NCBI GenBank assembly: GCA_902491895.1
Contig: CABUJH010000037.1
Span: 1 to 19,577, forward strand
Direction: 5' to 3'
DNA length: 19,577 bases
DNA from: an uncultured Collinsella sp.
GTDB lineage: Bacteria > Actinomycetota > Coriobacteriia > Coriobacteriales > Coriobacteriaceae
A model generated the notes under the pieces. The model was not told the origin of the DNA, did not search any database, and saw only the letters and a program-made list of their open reading frames with translations. Every line of letters starts with the position of its first letter. Positions within the stretch are counted from its first letter, which is position 1. This document shows positions 14,779 to 19,577 of the stretch, in pieces. The position numbers were made by a program, and so were the translations under genes.

Positions 14779-16482
14779 ATGAGCAATCCCTCGAACCGCA
14801 CCTCGATGCGCGGTCAACTCACGCTGCGCGGCGTCGTCATCGGCGTCCTTGGCTGCGTGATTATCACGGCAAGCTCGGCCTACACTGCCCTCAAGATGGG
14901 CGCACTCCCCTGGCCGATCATCTTCGCTGCCGTCATCTCGCTGTTCTTCCTTAAGCTCATGGGCAACGCCAGCCTCAACGAGGCCAACGTCACCCACACC
15001 ATCATGTCCGCGGGCGCCATGGTCGCCGGCGGCCTGGCGTTTACCATCCCGGGCGCCTGGATGCTGGGCTACGCCGATCAGATCAGCTGGCTCGATATGT
15101 TTATCGTGGCACTCGCCGGCACTATCCTGGGCCTACTGGCCACGGCACTCATCCACCGTCACTTTATCGTGGACGCCGCGCTGGAGTTCCCCACCGGCAA
15201 CGCCGCAGCTCAGACCCTACGCGCGACCGAGGTCGGCGGCAAGACCGGCAAGCAGCTCTTTGGCTCCATGGCCATCGCAGGCATCTACAGCGTGCTGCGC
15301 GACGCCCTGGGCGTGGTGCCCAGCATGCTGTGCACGCTCAATATCCCCGGCGTGACCTTTGCCATCTACAACTCGCCCATGTTGCTGTCCATCGGCTTTT
15401 TGGTAGGCTTTGCCCCCGTCGCCTTCTGGTTTGCCGGCGCGCTGCTGGGCAACTTTGGCATCATCGTCGGCGGCACCGCTGCCGGCCTGTTCGATATTGT
15501 GACCGCGCAGGGTATCGTCAAGTCCCTCGGTATGGGCCTTATGATGGGCTTTGGCGTCGCCGTCGTCCTTAAGGACATCCTACCGCAGGTCGCCGGCATC
15601 GTCCGTGGCCTCGCCGCCGACAGCTCCACCGACACCGACGAGCAGTCGCTCATCTCGGGCTCCCGTAAGCTCGACGCCGGCATCATCGGCCTGGGCACCG
15701 CAGCCATCGCCGTGATCGTTGCCATCGCGCTCGACCTCGGTCCCGTCCCGGCCGTCATCGTCACGCTGTTCACCTTTGTCACCACCATTATGAGCGCTCA
15801 GAGCTGCGGCCAGACGGGCATCGACCCCATGGAGATCTTTGGCCTCATCGTCATGCTCATCGTGGCAGCCTTCGCGCAGCTCGCGCAGGTCAAGCTGTTC
15901 TTTATCGCCGGCATCGTGGCCGTGGCGTGCGGCCTTGCGGGCGACGTCATGAACGACTTTAAGGCCGGCGCCGTGCTGGGCACCAACCCGCGCGCACAGT
16001 GGGTCGGCCAGGCCATCGGCGGCATCGTGGGCGCCCTGGTCGCTGCCGCCGTCATGGTCGCGCTCGTAACCGCCTATGGTCCGGACGCCTTCGGCCCCGA
16101 CAAGAGCTTTGTGGCCGCGCAGGCAAGCGTGGTCGCCACCATGGTCTCGGGCATCCCGAGCGTGCCGTGGTTTGCGGGCGGCTTTATCGCCGGCATCATC
16201 ATGTACTGGCTCGGCATTCCGGCCATGATGATCGGTCTGGGCGTGTACCTGCCGTTCTACATGTCGCTCACGGCCTTCTTGGGCTCCTGCGTCAAGCTCG
16301 CCTACGACAAGTGGGCCGCACACCGCGACGCCGAGGCCGGTCTTTCGGGCGAGGAAAAGGCCGCCAAGGACGCCGCCTTCCAGGAGCAGGGCTTGGTCGT
16401 TGCCAGCGGTCTGCTGGGCGGCGAGTCCATCGTCGGCGTTATCCTGGCGTTTGTCTCTGTTGGCCTGAGCCTGCTGGGCTAA
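14779..16482 (+). CDS. OPT family oligopeptide transporter
   Basis: A 567-residue integral membrane protein of the OPT family, which takes up oligopeptides or metal chelates, probably by proton coupling. The N-terminal pattern LTLRGVVIGVLGCVIITASSAYTALKMGALPWPII is usual for bacterial OPT proteins. NEANVTHTIMSAGAMVAGG, LEFPTGNAAAQTLRA, MSAQSCGQTGIDPMEIFG and AGDVMNDFKAGAVLGTNPRAQ follow, with about 14 membrane segments. The start at 14779 is set by AAAGGAG 6 nt upstream; a longer frame starting with TTG at 14743 would run through the leader hairpin. The substrate cannot be told; peptide uptake fits an amino-acid-fermenting gut bacterium. It stands alone with a strong terminator. Confidence 0.93.
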   Translation: MSNPSNRTSMRGQLTLRGVVIGVLGCVIITASSAYTALKMGALPWPIIFAAVISLFFLKLMGNASLNEANVTHTIMSAGAMVAGGLAFTIPGAWMLGYADQISWLDMFIVALAGTILGLLATALIHRHFIVDAALEFPTGNAAAQTLRATEVGGKTGKQLFGSMAIAGIYSVLRDALGVVPSMLCTLNIPGVTFAIYNSPMLLSIGFLVGFAPVAFWFAGALLGNFGIIVGGTAAGLFDIVTAQGIVKSLGMGLMMGFGVAVVLKDILPQVAGIVRGLAADSSTDTDEQSLISGSRKLDAGIIGLGTAAIAVIVAIALDLGPVPAVIVTLFTFVTTIMSAQSCGQTGIDPMEIFGLIVMLIVAAFAQLAQVKLFFIAGIVAVACGLAGDVMNDFKAGAVLGTNPRAQWVGQAIGGIVGALVAAAVMVALVTAYGPDAFGPDKSFVAAQASVVATMVSGIPSVPWFAGGFIAGIIMYWLGIPAMMIGLGVYLPFYMSLTAFLGSCVKLAYDKWAAHRDAEAGLSGEEKAAKDAAFQEQGLVVASGLLGGESIVGVILAFVSVGLSLLG

Positions 16483-16500
16483 GTCGAGCGGCCGCTCGAC
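16483..16500. repeat. Perfect 18-bp palindrome after the OPT gene
   Basis: GTCGAGCGGCCGCTCGAC is perfectly self-complementary and begins on the base after the OPT stop codon. It has no spacer loop, which suggests a protein-binding or structural site rather than a terminator. Confidence 0.6.
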
Positions 16501-16523
16501 GGCAACCATATTGCCTACGGCTT

Positions 16524-16563
16524 GCCCGGTCGGTAGCTTTCGCGGCTGCCGACCGGGCTTTTT
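16524..16563 (+). terminator. Intrinsic terminator of the OPT gene
   Basis: GCCCGGTCGG (16524-16533) pairs with CCGACCGGGC (16549-16558), extended by a T-G wobble and AGC/GCT, with loop TTTCGCG and a TTTTT run at 16559-16563. Confidence 0.92.
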
Positions 16564-16579
16564 GATATCGAAACAAAGA

Positions 16580-16616
16580 AAGGCCGGCACGCTGCGTTTA
16601 ACAGCGCGCCGGCCTT
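16580..16616 (-). terminator. Intrinsic terminator of the surface protein gene
   Basis: AAGGCCGGC (16580-16588) pairs with GCCGGCCTT (16608-16616). After an A/C mismatch, CGCTG (16590-16594) pairs with CAGCG (16602-16606). On the minus strand it exits into TTTCTTTGTTT. It lies 67 bp beyond the stop of the LAQTG protein. Confidence 0.85.
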
Positions 16617-16683
16617 ATCGGTTAAGCTATCGAAGCGCTCCCGCTATGAACCGAAGTTCGTTGCAGAAACTACGCTCGAAACG

Positions 16684-19577
16684 CTACATCTGCTTGCGAC
16701 GACGATCGCTCAGCGTCACACCAGCGGCCACGAGGGTGATACCGCCGATGACGAACACCTCGCCCGTAAGAGCGGAATTGTCGCCAGTCTGGGCGAGCTT
16801 GTCCGACGCAGCCTTCTGTTTGCCCGCGGGAGCCTTTGCAGCCGCCTGCGTGACCTGGGGCTTGGCCTGCGGCTTGGTCTGCGGCTCGGCCTTGGGGTGG
16901 TACTTGTCGTACTCGGCCTGTGCAGCAGCCAGAGCGTCCTTGGCATCGCCAAATTCGGCCAGCGCGGCGGCATAGACGCCGTTGGCATCAGACAGCTTGG
17001 CGTCGGCATCGACAGCCGCCTGCTTGAGACCCGCCTCGGCGTCGACGGCAGCCTTATAGCGCGCGTAGGCAGCATCGAGCTTGCGCAGCTGGTTCTTGGG
17101 CGTCCAGCCCGCATTGAACACCGTGGTGCCGGCAGCGAGAGAGACCTTATGATCAACGTTTTCGAGGTCTGCCTTGAGCTCTTCGGTGGCAGCAAGCTCG
17201 GCTTTGGCCTTGACGATCTCGAGATTCGCATCGAGTACTGCCTCGTTTGCTGCGTCGAGCTGCTTTTGAGCCTCGCCAACGCCGGCGACGGCGGCATCAT
17301 AAGCTGCCTTGGCGTCGTCAACAGCCTTCTGGGCTGCGGCGTAGCGCTGGAATGCCTCGTTCGCTGCGTTGAGCGCGGTCTGCGCGGGCGCGACCTTGCC
17401 CTGAGCGTCGGACAGAGCCTGCTGCTTGTTGGAGACTTCCTGCTGAGCATTTGCGAGGGCCGTTGCGGCAGCGGTCTGTGCAGCCTGGGCACTCTCCATC
17501 TCAGCCTGAGCGGCGTCGTCGGCCTTCTTGGCGTCATCAAACGCACTCTGCTTGCTCGCAAGATCCGCCTTTGCGGCATCGAGCTTGGCGGTGAGGTCCT
17601 TGACCGAAGCGGTTGCATCGCCATAGGCCTTGTTGGCCCTGTCGAACTTCGCCTGGGCGTCATCGCGAGCAGCCTGCGCCTCGGTCTTGCGGGCAGCGGT
17701 CCCCTGCGCCTTCTTCTGGCATTCTGAGACCTTTGCGTTGGCGGCGTCGAGCGCGGACTTGGCAGCGGCAGCCTCGCTCTTGGCGGCATCAAGGTTCGCC
17801 TTCGGCGTCGCGATGTCGATACGCTTCAAATTTGCATCGGCCGTGTCATAGGCGGTCTTGGCCGCAGCGGTTGCAGACTGTGCCTGCTCGTACTCGCCCT
17901 TGGCGGTGGTCACGCTCGTATCGGCCGCGGTGAGGGCATCCTGCGCAGCGGTTTGCTTGCTCGTAGCGGCTTGATACGATGTATCGGCAGCGGCGGAAGC
18001 CCGTTTTGCCTCGGCAAGCTTATCCTGAAGCAGCTTCAGCTGCTCTTTCTGCTCCTGCGTGCCGCCTGCATTGTAGGCGGAATCGATGTAGTCGCTCAGG
18101 AGCTTCTTGAACCCGGAGACAGTGAAATCAGCCTGAGTGTCATCCTCGCTGTAATCGAATGCGGTTACCTCGGAATCGGCGTTCTTTCCGCTACCCGTTG
18201 CAATACCGATTGCGACCGTAGCGGAATCGACGATGTTGAGATAATGCCCACACTCTTGATAGATGCTGTTGTAGTTCTGGGAGATATAATAGGCATCATA
18301 TCGGTGGCTGCCGAGTTCGTCGCCATACTGCTCTACATACTTGTCGAAGATCTTCTTCTCCCAAGTATAGAGCCTAGTGTAGGGCCAGCCGAGGGTATCC
18401 TCAGTCTCACCACCGGTATATGCTCCGCCGCCATCTGCGAGATTTTCTCCATTGTCCCAGTAGCAGTTCGAGTGCTTCAAATCATTATTCGATGAATAGG
18501 ACGCGTTCAGTGCAGCGGCAACAGTCATGCGAAGGCTGACGCTGAGCGCCGACTGGCCGTTCGCCTTGCGGAGGTTGTTCTGGGTGTCGAGGTAGGTCAG
18601 GGCGTTGCGCATCTGCTCCAAGGAAAGCGGGTTGGTGTCGCGAGACATGTCCTGATCGACGTACTCGTCATACCATTCGGCCTTGTCATCAGCACCGGTC
18701 AGCATCGATGCGGCATCCTTGGCGTTCTTTTTCTGCATGGCCGTGAACTGGCTGCCGCCGCTGATATAGCTCAAGAAGCCGAACATACCCTGGTTGATGA
18801 CATTCTGGTCTACGGTCATGTTCGACTTGAGGTCGGCAATCTGCTGGTTAAGCTTCTCGACCTCGGCGTTCGCAGCATCGCGGGCTTTTCCCGCAGCAGT
18901 GACGTCGGCACTGGCGGCATCGTAGGCATCCTGCTTCTGCTTGCGAACCTCGACGAGTCGGTCGTACTCGGCCTTCTTGTCGCCCTCGGTCTGCTGAGCC
19001 TGCTCGTATGCGGCCTTGGCGGTGGTGTACTTGCCGGTCGCATCGCTGAGCTTCGCGTTCGCCTCGTCGTATGCAGTCTGCGCGGAGGTTAAAGCAGTAT
19101 TAGCGGAGTTGACACGCTCCTGAGCAGCAGGAACGGCAGCCTGGGCATTTTTGAGATCTGACTGTGCGGTAGCGTCGGCAGTAGTCGCGGCGGCAAGGGC
19201 GCTCTGCGCGGTAGCAAGCTCGTTGGCAGCGGTTTTCTTAGCAGCCTCGAGCGCCTTCAGATCGACGCCCGTGCCAGAAGTAGCGGCATCGAGCGCAGTC
19301 TGCGCCTGATCAAGCTTCTTCTGGGCGTTGTCACGTGCGGCGGTTGCGGCGGCGAGGGCAGCGGCGGTCTGCTGTTTCTTTGCCTGAGCGGACGTCAGAG
19401 CAGACTCGGCATCGCTCTTTGCCTTCTCGGCATTGGAGAGAGTCGTCTTGGCGGCATCGAGCTCACCCTCGGCAGTCTTCACATCGGCGTTCGCTGCATC
19501 GAATTTTGCCTGCGCGTCCTCGACGGCCTTCTTGGCGGCTTCGTACTTATCCATGCCCATGGCCTCGAGCTTGGCCT
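16684..19577 (-). CDS. Coiled-coil surface protein with CAP domain and LAQTG sorting signal (partial)
   Basis: At least 963 residues are visible and the frame stays open through the right edge, so the N-terminus and signal peptide are missing; ATG 19560 is internal. Counting from that Met, residues 1-245 are Ala/Lys/Asp/Gln-rich coiled coil, about 320-485 form a CAP/SCP-like domain, about 500-850 are more coiled coil, and a short Pro/Lys/Gln wall-spanning stretch precedes the end. The CAP domain shows the expected tetrad candidates H363, E372 (GENLA), E401 and H439 (GHYLNI). The C-terminus carries LAQTG (922-926), a hydrophobic segment and RRRKQM, as in sortase substrates. CAP domains in bacteria occur in adhesins and secreted enzymes; the job here is unknown. 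Confidence 0.87.
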   Translation of the reverse strand, partial: AKLEAMGMDKYEAAKKAVEDAQAKFDAANADVKTAEGELDAAKTTLSNAEKAKSDAESALTSAQAKKQQTAAALAAATAARDNAQKKLDQAQTALDAATSGTGVDLKALEAAKKTAANELATAQSALAAATTADATAQSDLKNAQAAVPAAQERVNSANTALTSAQTAYDEANAKLSDATGKYTTAKAAYEQAQQTEGDKKAEYDRLVEVRKQKQDAYDAASADVTAAGKARDAANAEVEKLNQQIADLKSNMTVDQNVINQGMFGFLSYISGGSQFTAMQKKNAKDAASMLTGADDKAEWYDEYVDQDMSRDTNPLSLEQMRNALTYLDTQNNLRKANGQSALSVSLRMTVAAALNASYSSNNDLKHSNCYWDNGENLADGGGAYTGGETEDTLGWPYTRLYTWEKKIFDKYVEQYGDELGSHRYDAYYISQNYNSIYQECGHYLNIVDSATVAIGIATGSGKNADSEVTAFDYSEDDTQADFTVSGFKKLLSDYIDSAYNAGGTQEQKEQLKLLQDKLAEAKRASAAADTSYQAATSKQTAAQDALTAADTSVTTAKGEYEQAQSATAAAKTAYDTADANLKRIDIATPKANLDAAKSEAAAAKSALDAANAKVSECQKKAQGTAARKTEAQAARDDAQAKFDRANKAYGDATASVKDLTAKLDAAKADLASKQSAFDDAKKADDAAQAEMESAQAAQTAAATALANAQQEVSNKQQALSDAQGKVAPAQTALNAANEAFQRYAAAQKAVDDAKAAYDAAVAGVGEAQKQLDAANEAVLDANLEIVKAKAELAATEELKADLENVDHKVSLAAGTTVFNAGWTPKNQLRKLDAAYARYKAAVDAEAGLKQAAVDADAKLSDANGVYAAALAEFGDAKDALAAAQAEYDKYHPKAEPQTKPQAKPQVTQAAAKAPAGKQKAASDKLAQTGDNSALTGEVFVIGGITLVAAGVTLSDRRRKQM

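Noticed and set aside
15580..16590. 336-codon frame antisense to the OPT gene
   Set aside because: Shadow of the OPT coding sequence; His/Asp/Gly-rich composition and no ribosome-binding site.
16684..19577. Regular short repeats in the surface protein gene considered as a CRISPR or tandem DNA repeat
   Set aside because: The periodicity comes from heptad coiled-coil coding (Ala/Lys/Asp codons) and is not an exact DNA repeat with spacers.

Overview
The window looks like chromosomal DNA of a high-GC Gram-positive gut anaerobe, most likely Collinsella or a close relative in the Coriobacteriia. This is inferred, not searched. The grounds are GC-rich codon choice, strong AAAGGAG/GGAGG ribosome-binding sites, the alkaline-shock trio AmaP/DUF2273/Asp23, a sortase-type surface protein and short REP-like palindromes between genes. 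No tRNA, rRNA, CRISPR array, insertion sequence, phage gene or transposase was seen. Most genes read on the minus strand.

Layout. Positions 1-690 hold no convincing gene but carry hairpins and an inverted-repeat motif. Next is a divergent pair: a YtcJ-type metal-dependent amidohydrolase (minus) and an M20 amidohydrolase/peptidase with a charged C-terminal extension (plus). A 15-bp hairpin terminator separates the M20 gene from a convergent zinc-ribbon membrane protein with a Pro/Glu/Ala tail. Then come a YitT-family membrane protein and the operon amaP - DUF2273 - asp23 (envelope stress / alkaline shock module), then yebC. Further right are a large GT-C-like (DUF6020-type) membrane protein, lgt (prolipoprotein diacylglyceryl transferase), a NifU-like Fe-S protein, a ComEB-type dCMP deaminase and coaX (type III pantothenate kinase), all minus. 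coaX is divergent from an OPT-family oligopeptide transporter (plus). The right edge cuts a very large coiled-coil surface protein with a central CAP/SCP domain and a C-terminal LAQTG sorting signal (minus, N-terminus outside the window).

Function. Most of the genes are housekeeping and cell-envelope functions. Peptide and amide use is represented by the OPT transporter, the M20 enzyme and the amidohydrolase. Envelope maintenance is represented by Lgt, the Asp23 module, the GT-C-like protein and the sortase substrate. The least explained material lies between the genes. A 53-bp palindromic element occurs twice with 49/53 identity, one copy carrying a duplicated arm with a matching base change. 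Related GGGACAGG/GGGACGGGG-core elements occur at several other gene ends. A TGCTGAATACTCC-N6-TGCACGGC motif occurs twice in inverted orientation in the gene-free left end. I did not find a clear new multi-gene defence or biosynthetic system.
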